DNA from: an uncultured Oscillospiraceae bacterium
GTDB lineage: Bacteria; Bacillota; Clostridia; Oscillospirales; Ruminococcaceae
Reading direction: 5' to 3'
Assembly: GCA_900547385.1 (NCBI GenBank)
Contig: URGQ01000003.1
Coordinates: 11,417-75,416 of the forward strand
Length of the DNA stretch: 64,000 nucleotides
A program made the translations under genes and the position numbers. Each line of letters begins with the position of its first letter. Positions within the stretch are counted from its first letter, which is position 1. The notes under the pieces are model-generated. The model was not told the DNA's origin, did not search any database, and saw only the letters and a list, made by a program, of their open reading frames with translations. Below, one piece after another: positions 44,995 to 53,909 of this stretch.

Positions 44995-46083
44995 ATGGCC
45001 AGTAATAAATACAAAAAACGCCGGATCGGGTTCGTCATCCTGCTGCTCCTCCTGCTGCTCATTGCGGTGGGGGTCATCACGGTGACGGGCGAGATAAACG
45101 GCGGCAAAAAAACCGGCGAGACCGTTACCGTTTCCATTGCGCAGGGCAGCGGTACCTCCGCCATCGCCCAAGAGCTGAAGGACGCCGGCCTTATCGGCAA
45201 TACCACCCTCTTTAAGCTGTACAGCCGCACCCATGGTGGGGATGGAAACTACCAGTACGGCGACTTCACGCTGGAAAAAGGCAGCAGCTATCAGGAGCTC
45301 ATCGATGCCCTCTGCTCCACTGTCAGCTACCGGGAAACGGTGACCCTCACCCTGCCGGAGGGCTGGAACTCCTTCCAGATGGCAAAGGCGGCGGAGGCGG
45401 CCGGCCTGTGCACCGAGGAAGAATACCTGGCCGCCGCCAATGCCCTCGATTATGACTTTGACTGGATGAAGGATATCAGCACCGATGAAAATAAGCTGAC
45501 GGTGCTGGAGGGCTTCCTGTATCCCGAGACCTACTCCTTTTACACCGATGCCACCGCACGGGATATCGTCACCACCCAGCTGCGGGAGTTTGAAAAAAAG
45601 GTGCTGACCGAAGAAAACAAAGCAGCCCTAAAGGACAGCGGCTTTACGCTGGAGGAATGGGTCGTCTTTGCCTCCATCGTGCAGAAGGAAAGCGCCAGCG
45701 TGGAGGAGATGTACAATGTTTCCTCGGTATTCCACAACCGCCTTTCCAATGCCGGCGAATACCCCCGGCTGGAAAGCTGCACCACCAATAATTTCATCTG
45801 GGACTATGTGGAGCCGTACTATAATGATAATGTGCCGCAGGCGGTACTGGATGCCTACGATACCTACGACCGCAGCGGCCTGCCCATCGGCGCCATTGCC
45901 AATGCCGGTATCGATGCCTTTGATGCCTCCCTGCACCCCAATGATACCCCCTATTATTTCTTTGTCACCGATGTGGAATACACCCACTACTACGGCAGGA
46001 CCTATCAGGAGCATTTGGCCAATATCGAAAAGGCCAAGGCCGTGAATGCCAAGCATGGCATCAATGGGCTGGTAACCGGCTAA
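44995..46083 (+). CDS. mltG: Endolytic transglycosylase MltG
   Basis: Membrane-bound lytic transglycosylase that cleaves nascent glycan strands and sets chain length. One N-terminal membrane helix (IGFVILLLLLLLIAVGVITVTG) is followed by a LysM-like subdomain (VTVSIAQGSGTSAIAQELKDAGLI) and the YceG catalytic domain, with the catalytic glutamate in FASIVQKESAS and LEGFLYPETY upstream. 362 residues is normal. The ATG has AGGAG 8 bp ahead. A long terminator hairpin follows at 46100. Confidence 0.94.
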   Translation: MASNKYKKRRIGFVILLLLLLLIAVGVITVTGEINGGKKTGETVTVSIAQGSGTSAIAQELKDAGLIGNTTLFKLYSRTHGGDGNYQYGDFTLEKGSSYQELIDALCSTVSYRETVTLTLPEGWNSFQMAKAAEAAGLCTEEEYLAAANALDYDFDWMKDISTDENKLTVLEGFLYPETYSFYTDATARDIVTTQLREFEKKVLTEENKAALKDSGFTLEEWVVFASIVQKESASVEEMYNVSSVFHNRLSNAGEYPRLESCTTNNFIWDYVEPYYNDNVPQAVLDAYDTYDRSGLPIGAIANAGIDAFDASLHPNDTPYYFFVTDVEYTHYYGRTYQEHLANIEKAKAVNAKHGINGLVTG

Positions 46084-46099
46084 AAAAATAAAATAATTT

Positions 46100-46162
46100 G
46101 CGGCATTTCTATCTTTTCTTGCAATCCTTGCAGGGAATTCACAGAAATGCCGCACTTTATTT
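46100..46162 (+). terminator. Terminator region of mltG
   Basis: GCGGCATTTCT (46100-46110) pairs perfectly with AGAAATGCCGC (46143-46153) over a 32-nt loop that has its own TTGCAA/TTGCAG stretch, followed by ACTTTATTTA. Confidence 0.55.
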
Positions 46163-46333
46163 ACAGAACCTTGTTCTACTGCTTTTCCCGCCCCTGTTAT
46201 AATGATGATGCTGGGCTTTCTCTTGCAGGGGAAGGCCCCGACAGCAAAGTGCCCGAAAAGAACCGACCCCGCCGACTGGAAAAACCGCGGGCTGCCGTTT
46301 CTCTTTCGGGCAGCAAAAAAGAAGGAGGACCCC

Positions 46334-47278
46334 ATGAAAAAATCACTTCGTTCCCTACTGGCCTTTCTCATTGCGGCAACAGTGCTGTGCTGCATCGCCA
46401 TGGCGGATACCGGTCCCAAGCCCAGCGCCAGCTTCACCTTTACCGGTATGCCCGATGAGGATTACTATGTCACCATGCTGGCCGAGGTGGATGCCTATGG
46501 CCCTCACCGGGTCCATCAGCCGGGAAGCGAAATCCCCGGTTATGTACTGGAGCAGGGCGAGCAGGACCCCGCCTACCCCGCATGGCAGAAATTCGTGGAC
46601 TACAAGGACCCCGACGGCTACTATTTCCTCGAGGATCTGTTCGAGCAGTGCCACGGCGATGACGAAGCCGGATGGCGCTATTTCCCCCCGGAGCAGTTCA
46701 AGCTGCTGCTCTACTTCCCCGAAAGCGATACCTTCCTTTGCAGCACTGTCACCGAGCGCTATGCCTTCGATAGCGTCTACCGTCTGGATCTGGGCGGCAA
46801 ATCCCCCGCCGAGATCGCCGCACTGACCCTCACCGGCCCCAACGGCGACCCTCTCCCCACCGGCACCGTCACACTGGATAAAGCCGACGGCACGCATCAG
46901 CAGATCGTCGGTTTCTTCGGGCGGCTGGGCATCACCCTCGTCATCGAGCTGGCGCTGGCGTGGGGCTGGAAATACCGCAAGGGCAGCCAGCTGCTCTTCA
47001 TCGGTCTTGTCAATCTCATCACCCAGTGCCTGCTGAACGCCTCCCTGCTGTACTGGGGCGCCCGGGAGACCAGCCGCGGGGCCATCATCTTCTGGTACAT
47101 CCTGCTGGAGCTGGCCGTCACCGGCATTGAGGCTGCCGCCTATGCCTACCTGCTGCCCGGCACCGACCGCAAGGACCCTGCCGTGTGCCGCCATGCCGCC
47201 CTTTACGCCCTCTCTGCCAATCTGCTTTCCTTCCTCGGCGGGCTGGCCCTCTCCGAGGTCTTCCCCATCCTGTTCTGA
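46334..47278 (+). CDS. Hypothetical secreted-domain membrane protein
   Basis: A 314-residue protein without a family I can name. MKKSLRSLLAFLIAATVLCCIAMADT is a signal peptide. About 170 extracellular residues follow, rich in acidic and aromatic residues (YYFLEDLFEQCHGDDEAGWRYFPPEQFKLLLYFPES), then four membrane segments (LGITLVIELALAWGW, LLFIGLVNLITQCLLNASLLYW, AIIFWYILLELAVTGIEAAAYAYLL, ALYALSANLLSFLGGLALSEVFPI). The ATG has GGAGG 5 bp upstream; an extended -10 TGTTATAAT lies at about 46195. Confidence 0.65.
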   Translation: MKKSLRSLLAFLIAATVLCCIAMADTGPKPSASFTFTGMPDEDYYVTMLAEVDAYGPHRVHQPGSEIPGYVLEQGEQDPAYPAWQKFVDYKDPDGYYFLEDLFEQCHGDDEAGWRYFPPEQFKLLLYFPESDTFLCSTVTERYAFDSVYRLDLGGKSPAEIAALTLTGPNGDPLPTGTVTLDKADGTHQQIVGFFGRLGITLVIELALAWGWKYRKGSQLLFIGLVNLITQCLLNASLLYWGARETSRGAIIFWYILLELAVTGIEAAAYAYLLPGTDRKDPAVCRHAALYALSANLLSFLGGLALSEVFPILF

Positions 47279-47312
47279 CCCCGTTTTTTCGCATCCCCGC
47301 CCCCGACGGTGC

Positions 47313-47338
47313 AGCCCCCTGCCCGGCCGGGGGCTTTC
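47313..47338 (+). terminator. Terminator after the hypothetical membrane protein
   Basis: AGCCCCC/GGGGGCT stem with a 9-nt loop followed by TTCTG, ahead of repeat copy E. Confidence 0.55.
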
Positions 47339-47355
47339 TGCTGCCCGCGGGCACC

Positions 47356-47438
47356 GGGCCGCAGGCCGTTTCGGCTGTGCCGAAACACACGGGCTGCGCC
47401 CGTGTCGGCGGCGCTTTGCGCCGCCGGGCCTGCGGCCC
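47356..47438. repeat. Four-way-junction repeat, copy E
   Basis: Outer 12-bp stem GGGCCGCAGGCC/GGCCTGCGGCCC. Hairpins GTTTCGGC (loop TGT), ACACGGGC (loop TGC) and CGGCGGCGC (loop TTT) tile the interior: 12+19+19+21+12 = 83 bases, all paired except the three loops. Confidence 0.93.
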
Positions 47439-47456
47439 GCCCCTGCCTTTTCCGCA

Positions 47457-47484
47457 AAAGAGTCCCTTAGCGGGCTCTTTTTTC
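47457..47484 (+). terminator. Terminator-like hairpin upstream of the Fur-family gene
   Basis: AAAGAG-T-CCC pairs with GGG-CTCTTT (one bulge) and is followed by T residues. It lies just upstream of, and touches, the next promoter. Confidence 0.5.
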
Positions 47485-47541
47485 TTGACAAACACCTTCC
47501 TGCAGCAGTACAATAGCACTAATTTGAGAATAAGTTTCAAA
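47485..47541 (+). promoter_or_regulatory. Promoter and Fur/Zur-type operator
   Basis: TTGACA (47485-47490) and TACAAT (47509-47514) with 18-bp spacing. Just downstream TTTGAGA-ATAAG-TTTCAAA (47523-47541) is an inverted repeat of the kind bound by Fur-family regulators, so the operon is probably autorepressed by its first gene. Confidence 0.6.
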
Positions 47542-47569
47542 TTCAAATTCTCCGATAGGAGGAACCTCC

Positions 47570-47980
47570 ATGAAAGAAAACTATCAAACCCGCCAGGGCG
47601 CTTTGATTCTGCAAACCATGCAGAATCTTGCCGGTCCCATCACTGCGGAGGCCCTTTGTGCCATCCTGCGGGAGCAAAGGGTCAGCAAGGCCACCGTTTA
47701 CCGTCACCTGGAGCGCCTGACGGCCGCCGGGCAGCTGCGTCGCTTCTCCCCCGCGGAGGGTGCGGCCGCCTGCTACCAATATGTCGGCGACCACCACGAC
47801 TGCCACCTGCACCCCCACATGGTGTGCGAGTGCTGCGGGCGGCTGTTCCACTTGGATTGCAGCCAACTGGAGGCACTCTCGGAACACATCCGGGAGCACC
47901 ACGGCTTTTTGCTGGATTATAAAAATACCATTCTGTATGGGGTATGCACTGCCTGTGCCCAAAAGGAGGCCCATCCATGA
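47570..47980 (+). CDS. Fur-family metalloregulator, probably Zur-like
   Basis: A 136-residue Fur-superfamily repressor. The winged helix is seen (ITAEALCAILREQRVSKATVYRHLERLTAAGQLRRF), with metal-binding residues HHDCHLHPHMVCECCGRLFHLDC and the second zinc pair CTAC near the C-terminus. Its stop codon overlaps the start of an ABC metal-transporter ATPase gene, which argues for a zinc-type (Zur) or manganese role rather than iron; the sequence alone does not decide. Confidence 0.87.
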   Translation: MKENYQTRQGALILQTMQNLAGPITAEALCAILREQRVSKATVYRHLERLTAAGQLRRFSPAEGAAACYQYVGDHHDCHLHPHMVCECCGRLFHLDCSQLEALSEHIREHHGFLLDYKNTILYGVCTACAQKEAHP

Positions 47981-48678
47981 CCCTGATTCAATGCTGTGAT
48001 CTTTCGCTGGGGTACGAGGGCAAGTGCGTCCTCTCCCATCTGGAGCTTTCGGTGCAGGAGGGGGATTACCTTGCCATCGTGGGCGAAAACGGTGCGGGCA
48101 AATCCACCCTGCTCAAAGGCATCCTGGGACTGATCCGCCCCACCGGCGGGCATATTCACTTCCACCTGCCGCCTAAGGAGATTGGTTATCTGCCCCAGCA
48201 AACGCCCATCCAGCGGGATTTCCCCGCCTCGGTCATGGAGGTCGTCCTCAGCGGTCTGCTGGCTTCCAAGGGCTACGCGCCCTTCTACACCCGCGCCGAC
48301 CGCGAAACAGCCCTTGCCAAATTGCGCCTGCTGGGGGCGGAGGACCTGGCAAACCGCTGCTACCGGGAGCTTTCCGGCGGGCAGCAGCAGCGGGTGCTGC
48401 TGGCACGGGCCCTGTGCGCCGCCGGCCGCCTGCTGCTTATGGATGAGCCCTTTACCGGGCTGGACCCCACCGTCACCAATGAGCTGTACGATGTGGTGGA
48501 CAAGCTGAACCACGAGCAGGGCGTCACCGTCATCATGGTCACCCATGATGTCCCGGAGGCCCTGCGCCATGCCAGCCGCATCCTGCACCTGGGGGCGGAG
48601 CACTTTGACGGCACAGCGGAGGAGTACCGCCAAAGTCCCCTTTACCGCCGTCTGATGGGAGGTGACCTCAATGCATGA
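47977..48678 (+). CDS. znuC: Metal ABC transporter ATP-binding protein, ZnuC-like
   Basis: ATPase of a high-affinity Zn/Mn importer. Walker A GENGAGKSTLLKG, Q-loop GYLPQQTPIQRDFPASV, signature LSGGQQQRVLLARAL and Walker B LLLMDEPFTGLD are intact. 233 residues from the ATG at 47977, which overlaps the regulator stop (ATGA). The permease start in turn overlaps this stop by 8 bp. The substrate is inferred from the family and the Fur-type neighbour. Confidence 0.9.
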   Translation: MTLIQCCDLSLGYEGKCVLSHLELSVQEGDYLAIVGENGAGKSTLLKGILGLIRPTGGHIHFHLPPKEIGYLPQQTPIQRDFPASVMEVVLSGLLASKGYAPFYTRADRETALAKLRLLGAEDLANRCYRELSGGQQQRVLLARALCAAGRLLLMDEPFTGLDPTVTNELYDVVDKLNHEQGVTVIMVTHDVPEALRHASRILHLGAEHFDGTAEEYRQSPLYRRLMGGDLNA

Positions 48679-49492
48679 TCTCCTTTCCGGCCTGTTTTCC
48701 TATCCCTTTATCCAGCGGGCGCTCATCGCCGGTACACTGGTGGCGCTCTGCTCGGCGCTCTTAGGGGTCAGCCTGGTCCTCAAGCGCTATTCCATGATCG
48801 GCGATGGGCTTTCCCATGTAGGCTTCGGCGCTATGGCGGTGGCAATGGCACTGGGGGCTGCCCCATTGGCCGTTGCCTTGCCGGTCGTTATCCTGGCCGC
48901 GTTTTTCCTGCTGCGTCTCAGCCGCGGCAGCCGCCTAGCCGGGGATAGTGCCATTGCACTGGTTTCCAGCGGAGCGCTGGCCATTGGCGTGGTGGCTACC
49001 TCCCTCAGCAGCGGCAGCAATGTGGATGTAATGAACTACCTCTTCGGCAGCATCCTTACCATGACCGCCGCCGATGTAAAGCTGGCTGTCCTGCTTTCGC
49101 TGGCTGTATTGCTGTTGTTCCTGCTGCTGTACCACCGCATCTTTGCCGTCACCTCCGATGAGACCTTTGCACGCGCCACCGGCATCCGCGCCAATCTCTA
49201 CAATATGGTACTGGCCCTACTCACTGCCGTTACCATTGTCATCGGCATGCGCCTGATGGGTACCCTGCTCATCTCCAGCCTTATCATCTTCCCGGCGCTC
49301 AGCGCCATGCGCATCAGCCGCAGCTTTCTCGGCGTGACGGTCGGGGCGGCCGTGCTTTCGGTGGTCTGCTTCTGGGTGGGGGTACTGGCCTCTTTCCTGC
49401 TTTCCACCCCCACCGGCGCCAGCGTCGTCCTGGTGGATCTGGCTGTCTTTTTGCTGCTTTCCCTCTACGGTCTGCTGCGCCGCCGCAAATAA
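48671..49492 (+). CDS. znuB: Metal ABC transporter permease, ZnuB-like
   Basis: A 273-residue inner-membrane permease of the ABC-3 family (Zn/Mn uptake). Seven or eight membrane helices are visible, starting IQRALIAGTLVALCSALLGVSLVLKRYSMIGDGLSHVGFGA, the conserved N-terminal region of the family. GGAGG lies upstream of the ATG at 48671. No solute-binding protein gene (ZnuA) follows, so it must be elsewhere in the genome. Confidence 0.9.
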   Translation: MHDLLSGLFSYPFIQRALIAGTLVALCSALLGVSLVLKRYSMIGDGLSHVGFGAMAVAMALGAAPLAVALPVVILAAFFLLRLSRGSRLAGDSAIALVSSGALAIGVVATSLSSGSNVDVMNYLFGSILTMTAADVKLAVLLSLAVLLLFLLLYHRIFAVTSDETFARATGIRANLYNMVLALLTAVTIVIGMRLMGTLLISSLIIFPALSAMRISRSFLGVTVGAAVLSVVCFWVGVLASFLLSTPTGASVVLVDLAVFLLLSLYGLLRRRK

Positions 49493-49528
49493 CGCAAAGT
49501 GAGTGCTGCATTTTTGCAGTCGGTATAG

Positions 49529-49534
49529 TATAAT
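49529..49534 (+). promoter_or_regulatory. -10 box ahead of repeat copy F and the uridine kinase gene
   Basis: TATAAT in TATAGTATAATATAG, about 20 bp before repeat F. No good -35 is seen. If used, the repeat would be part of the 5' leader of the uridine kinase mRNA. Confidence 0.4.
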
Positions 49535-49554
49535 ATAGCTTAGAGCCTGCTTAT

Positions 49555-49633
49555 GGGGCCCGCAGGGCACCGCTCCGCGGTGCGACGGGCTTTGCCCGTC
49601 CCCGGCGGCTGCGCCGCCGGCCCTGCGGGCCCC
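49555..49633. repeat. Four-way-junction repeat, copy F
   Basis: Outer 12-bp stem GGGGCCCGCAGG/CCTGCGGGCCCC. Hairpins GCACCGC (loop TCC), GACGGGC (loop TTT) and CCGGCGGC (loop TGC). Two single C residues (49601 and 49621) are unpaired in this folding. Confidence 0.85.
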
Positions 49634-49681
49634 CACCCTGCCCCCTGCATCCATCCTCCCACCCCGAAAGGAGCCACCCCC

Positions 49682-50617
49682 ATGACCGATATCAACCGCC
49701 GCAATACCAGCGAGATCAGCGAGCTTTCCCGCGCCGTCTTTGAAAATCCGCAGGTCTTTGTCGACCGTGCCGAGAGCCGCTTCCGTGACCAGCTGCGCGG
49801 CATGACCGAAAAAGTAGCGGCCAGCGGCAGTCACATCGTGCTGCTGTGCGGCCCCTCCTCCTCCGGCAAAACCACCACCGCCAATCTCCTGGTCTCCGAT
49901 CTTTCCGCCCTGGGACGGCGGGCGGTGCGTATCTCGCTGGATGATTTTTACCGTAACCGGGATGTGATGCCCCTGTGGGAGGACGGCACCAAGAATTTTG
50001 AATCCATCGAAGGCTTGGATCTGGAATGCTTTTCTACCAGCGTCAATACCCTGATGCGGGAGGGCCACGCCGAATTCCCCATCTTCGATTTTACCGCCGG
50101 CAAGCGCTCCCCCCTCTCTCGCCCCATGGAGTACGATGAAAACACCATCCTCATCTTCGAGGGTATCCATGCCCTGCAGCCGCAGCTGCGTCAGGGCCTA
50201 GCCAGCAGCAATTTCGGCATCTACATCCACCCCAATACCAGCTATGTGGATCAGGATGGCCACACCCTGCTGGATGCCCGCGACCTTCGCCTGACCCGCC
50301 GCATCATCCGGGATAACCTGCACCGCGGCACCCCACCGCTGGGCACCATGCAAATGTGGAAGGATGTGCTGCGCGGCGAGCTGCTGTACATGAAGCCCAG
50401 CAGCGGCACCGCCGATGTCTTCGTCAATACCAGCCACGACTACGAGCCGTTCCTATACAGCGCTGTCATCACCGGCCTGCTGGAGCAGATAGAGGACGCC
50501 GGGGAAAACCGTGAAACGGTGGAACGCCTGCTGCAAAGCTACCGCCACTTCTTCCCCATCGGTACCGAGCTGGTCCCCCCAAGCTCCCTGATCCAGGAAT
50601 TTATCGGCGACAAATAA
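49682..50617 (+). CDS. Uridine kinase-family nucleoside kinase
   Basis: A 311-residue P-loop kinase of the uridine kinase/phosphoribulokinase family. Walker A LCGPSSSGKTTTANLL lies near residue 57, ISLDDFYRNRDVMPLWEDGTKNFES contains the substrate-binding Asp-Asp, and IFEGIHALQP the lid region. It is longer than Udk (about 210 residues) with an N-terminal extension of some 50 residues, resembling the nucleoside-kinase half of larger clostridial proteins. The ATG follows AAAGGAG by 8 bp. Confidence 0.85.
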   Translation: MTDINRRNTSEISELSRAVFENPQVFVDRAESRFRDQLRGMTEKVAASGSHIVLLCGPSSSGKTTTANLLVSDLSALGRRAVRISLDDFYRNRDVMPLWEDGTKNFESIEGLDLECFSTSVNTLMREGHAEFPIFDFTAGKRSPLSRPMEYDENTILIFEGIHALQPQLRQGLASSNFGIYIHPNTSYVDQDGHTLLDARDLRLTRRIIRDNLHRGTPPLGTMQMWKDVLRGELLYMKPSSGTADVFVNTSHDYEPFLYSAVITGLLEQIEDAGENRETVERLLQSYRHFFPIGTELVPPSSLIQEFIGDK

Positions 50618-50712
50618 TTTTTCCACCCCTTACTCTCTGCGCAGGGCCGCATCCCGGCTCTGCTTTTCCTTTGCGCAAAATCTGGGCCCCGGCCTGGGCA
50701 GGTCCCTGCTCA

Positions 50713-50753
50713 CCACAGGTATCCGCCCCGGCTCCGCCGGGGCGGCCCTGTGG
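50713..50753. repeat. Degenerate single-arm relative of the four-way-junction repeat
   Basis: CCACAGG/CCTGTGG outer pairing surrounds one perfect 10-bp hairpin CCGCCCCGGC with loop TCC (50723-50745). The outer stem resembles the GCAGG/CCTGC core of the family but only one arm is present. The rest of 50618-50798 is GC-rich without a gene. Confidence 0.5.
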
Positions 50754-50798
50754 GCCCTCCCCCTGCACCATCCCCTTCCTAACTCCCCCACAAAAAAA

Positions 50799-50829
50799 CC
50801 TCCGCCGGATCACCACGATCCGACGGAGG
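50799..50829. terminator. Bidirectional terminator of the PBP gene
   Basis: CCTCCGCCGGATC and GATCCGACGGAGG pair over a 5-nt loop with one mismatch. On the minus strand seven T residues follow; on the plus strand AATTATTTTTT. Confidence 0.85.
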
Positions 50830-50846
50830 AATTATTTTTTATTCGG

Positions 50847-53327
50847 TTACGGCATCCCCGCAAAAATACTCTCAAACGGGCCATAGGCCGGCTCATTGTA
50901 AGCCACGGTGCCGTTCTTCGCCATCTCTATGGCGTCCTTCACCGAAAGCGTCTGCCCCTGCGCCCTGTACTGCTGAATCAGCGCCCACGCCACATTCAGG
51001 TACCAGTCGGCATATTCCACCCCGCACTCGGCGGCGGTCATGCCTACCAGCGGCACGCCGTAGCTGCTGCCGTAGTTATGGTAGCTGCACACCTGCGGGA
51101 TATTGGAATTCTTATACCAGCCGGTGGCGGTCTCGGTGCAGTTCGGCCCGGCCAGCATCCCGGTCAGCTTGCAGTATTCGTAGGCGGTCACATTGTTGCT
51201 GGTCTCGAATGCCTTCCCGCTGGCTCCCTCATGCACCTGGCTCATTATGGCCTTCCAGATCTTCGGGGGCGGGTAGCTGGAATAGCGGATGGAATTGGGG
51301 ATGGCCACGCCGTATTTATTATACTGGATGTTCCCCGCCTCATCGGTCTTATAGCGGGAATCGTAACCCAGCCAGCACACACCCACATAGTATGGGGTAA
51401 CACCCACAAACCACTGGTCCACACTGTCATCGGTGGTACCGGTCTTGCCCGCCACAGGGATATTCATAGCCCCCAGGTTGGCGGCAGCGCCGGTGCCCTC
51501 CCACCCGGTGACCTCCTGCAGCAGGCGGTTCATCACGGTGGCGGTCTCAGCGCTGATGACCCGGACCGGAACGGTGTTCTTCTCCAGGATTACATTGCCG
51601 TAGGTATCCTCCACACGGGTGTAGCTGTACGGCTCGGTGCGCACACCGCCGTTGCCGAACATCTGATAAGCGCCCGCCAGCTTCACCAGCGTCATACCCT
51701 TGGAAAGGGAGCCCAGCGCCATGGGGCTGTAGCTGTCATCGGCGGCGGTCAGGGTATCCACATTCAGCGAATACTTGAGGAAATCGTAGCTGGTGGTGGT
51801 TCCCAGCATCTGGGTAACCTGCACCGCCACGGTATTGATGGAGCGAATGAGGGCGGTACGCACCGTCACAAAGCCCTTGAAGCTGTTATACTCGTTCTTG
51901 GGCACCCACAGCGGCTGGCTGTAGCTCACCTCATCGGGGTTGATGACCACCTGCCGGTCCTCTATCACGGTAGAATAGGTGATGAGGTCTTTTTCAATGC
52001 CCAGCACATAGGAGGTGATGGGCTTGATGGTGGAGCCGATCTGCCGGGTGGTATCGCTGGCACGGCTCCAGATGCGGTTGCCCTCCTTGCCGCGGTTGCC
52101 GCCCACAATGCCCTTTAGGGCGCCATTGGTATCAGTGATGACAAAAGCCGACTGGGGATATTCCTCGTTATTCACAGGCGGGAAGTTATCGGGACTGGAA
52201 TAGTAGTCCTCCAGGATCTCCTGTACCCGCTCCTCGCAGGTGGTGTAAATGCGGTAGCCGCCGCCGATGAGGTTCTGGTACGCCTCCGCCTCGGTAATGC
52301 CCTGCTTTTCAGCCAGGTCACGGCACACCTCATCGGTCACATAGTCCACAAACCAGGTCTGGATGGTGGCATTGCTGTTGGTGCCGGTGGCCAGCACGAT
52401 CTCCTGCGCCATAGCGGCGTTATACTCTTCCTTGGTCAGCTTGCCCTGCTCCAGCATCAGCCCCAGGATATACTCCTTGCGCTCCTGGTTTTCCTCCCAG
52501 TGGGTATAGGGATCATAGGCGTAGGGGTTTTTGGTGGTGCCCACGATGGTGGCGCACTCCGCCACGGTCAGCTCGCTGACATCCTTATTGAAGAACACAT
52601 TGGCAGCCGCCTGAATGCCGGAGCAGTTCTGCGAAAAGCTGGCCAGGTTCAGGTAGGTCTCAATGATCTGCGTCTTGGTGTAGTATTTTTCCACATTCAG
52701 CGCCCGGAAGATCTCACGCAGCTTACGCGCCCAACCCGCCGCGCCATCCACGGCACGGTCATTGGTGATATTGCGCACCACCTGCTGGGTGATGGTGGAA
52801 GCGCCGGGGGTGGCCCCGCCGTAGAAGCCGGTCAGACCGATCTTCTGCAAAATGGCGCTGAGGCCCGCCTTGGAGGTGGTGAGGAAGTCCACGCCGTTGT
52901 GCTCCCAAAAGCGCTTGTCCTCCACCGCTACGGTGGCATCCAGCAGGCACTTCGGCATCTGGTCATAGTCCACCCAAATGCGGTTGCCCGCTTCGGGGTC
53001 GTAGGCGCGCGCCAGCTCGGTCACACCATCATCCGCATAAAAGATGGTGGTGTACTTGGCCTTCTGCATGCTCAGGTCCAGCATCTGCTGGTCGGTATTC
53101 AGGGTATCAAAGGCCCATACCGTCAGGACGCACCCGGCCACGCACATCAGCATAATACCCACCAGGCAAACCGCTGCGATGGCCCGCAGCACCTTATGGC
53201 CGCCGGGCTTTTTCTCCTTTCGGCCGGTGTTATCGGTATCCGGCTGCGCCGTCTTGCGGGCCTTGGCATTTTTAATAGCCTGGTCCGCCTTGCGGTTCAT
53301 CCGGTTCCATTTTTCCTTAAAGCTCAA
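50847..53327 (-). CDS. Class A penicillin-binding protein (PBP1A-type)
   Basis: Bifunctional peptidoglycan synthase. A basic cytoplasmic N-terminus is followed by a membrane helix (VLRAIAAVCLVGIMLMCVAGCVLTVWAF). The glycosyltransferase-51 motifs are VAVEDKRFWEHNGVD (catalytic Glu) and GGATPGASTITQQVVRN. The transpeptidase has the active-site serine in GSTIKPI (SxxK), SIN (SxN) and GKTGTTDD (KTG). The TTG at 53327 is chosen because GGAGG lies 7 bp ahead; ATG 8 codons on is an alternative. About 826 residues, normal size. Confidence 0.93.
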   Translation of the reverse strand: MSFKEKWNRMNRKADQAIKNAKARKTAQPDTDNTGRKEKKPGGHKVLRAIAAVCLVGIMLMCVAGCVLTVWAFDTLNTDQQMLDLSMQKAKYTTIFYADDGVTELARAYDPEAGNRIWVDYDQMPKCLLDATVAVEDKRFWEHNGVDFLTTSKAGLSAILQKIGLTGFYGGATPGASTITQQVVRNITNDRAVDGAAGWARKLREIFRALNVEKYYTKTQIIETYLNLASFSQNCSGIQAAANVFFNKDVSELTVAECATIVGTTKNPYAYDPYTHWEENQERKEYILGLMLEQGKLTKEEYNAAMAQEIVLATGTNSNATIQTWFVDYVTDEVCRDLAEKQGITEAEAYQNLIGGGYRIYTTCEERVQEILEDYYSSPDNFPPVNNEEYPQSAFVITDTNGALKGIVGGNRGKEGNRIWSRASDTTRQIGSTIKPITSYVLGIEKDLITYSTVIEDRQVVINPDEVSYSQPLWVPKNEYNSFKGFVTVRTALIRSINTVAVQVTQMLGTTTSYDFLKYSLNVDTLTAADDSYSPMALGSLSKGMTLVKLAGAYQMFGNGGVRTEPYSYTRVEDTYGNVILEKNTVPVRVISAETATVMNRLLQEVTGWEGTGAAANLGAMNIPVAGKTGTTDDSVDQWFVGVTPYYVGVCWLGYDSRYKTDEAGNIQYNKYGVAIPNSIRYSSYPPPKIWKAIMSQVHEGASGKAFETSNNVTAYEYCKLTGMLAGPNCTETATGWYKNSNIPQVCSYHNYGSSYGVPLVGMTAAECGVEYADWYLNVAWALIQQYRAQGQTLSVKDAIEMAKNGTVAYNEPAYGPFESIFAGMP

Positions 53328-53528
53328 GCTGCTACCTCCTTCATTTTGCGGGGGAGAGGAAAATCTGCACAAAAACCGCCATGCGGCTCTATGCACATAT
53401 ACGATGTTATTATAGCACACTTTGGCCGCTATGTGTTACTATTTTTTGAATTTCCGCCCGCTTCTGACTATTCCGCCAAAAAATGCCCATACTGCCACTA
53501 AATAAAAGGCAGGAAAGGAGGCATTCCC

Positions 53529-53909
53529 ATGCCCCGCAGGATCGTACTCTCTTTAGCCGTGGCCATTGCCGCCCTGCTGCTGGGGCTGGTGCTGGCCTTT
53601 CTTTCCCGCGGGAGCACCCCGCAGCCGCAGCCGGAACCCCAGCCGCAGGAGGAGCCCATCTCCCCCGCGCAGCCGGTCGAAAATCCCCTCCCCAACGAAC
53701 CGGAGGAGCCGCAAAATCCCGCGGGCTACCTTCTGCGTGATTATGAAGGCCGGCTGGCCATCTTCCGGGAGGAGAGCAACACCCCGGAGATGATCTTCGA
53801 TGTTTATACCCGTCTGCTGCCCCAGGCCGACCAGGAGCGGCTGACTGAGGGCATCTCCGCCCCCGATTATGAAACGCTGACCCGGCTCATTGAGGATTAT
53901 ATCAGCTGA
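53529..53909 (+). CDS. Membrane-anchored protein with a BofC-like C-terminal domain
   Basis: A 126-residue protein. One membrane helix (VLSLAVAIAALLLGLVLAFL) is followed by a Pro/Glu/Gln-rich linker of about 35 residues and a small domain GYLLRDYEGRLAIFREESNTPEMIFDVYTRLLPQADQERLTEGISAPDYETLTRLIEDYI. That domain resembles the C-terminal domain of BofC (the YxxxxxGRxAVF and LPxxDxxxLxxGI pattern), which in Bacillus controls a sporulation protease; the role here is unknown. GGAGG is 7 bp from the ATG. A 10-bp hairpin CAGCTGATTG/CAATCAGCTG overlaps its stop codon. Confidence 0.7.
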   Translation: MPRRIVLSLAVAIAALLLGLVLAFLSRGSTPQPQPEPQPQEEPISPAQPVENPLPNEPEEPQNPAGYLLRDYEGRLAIFREESNTPEMIFDVYTRLLPQADQERLTEGISAPDYETLTRLIEDYIS

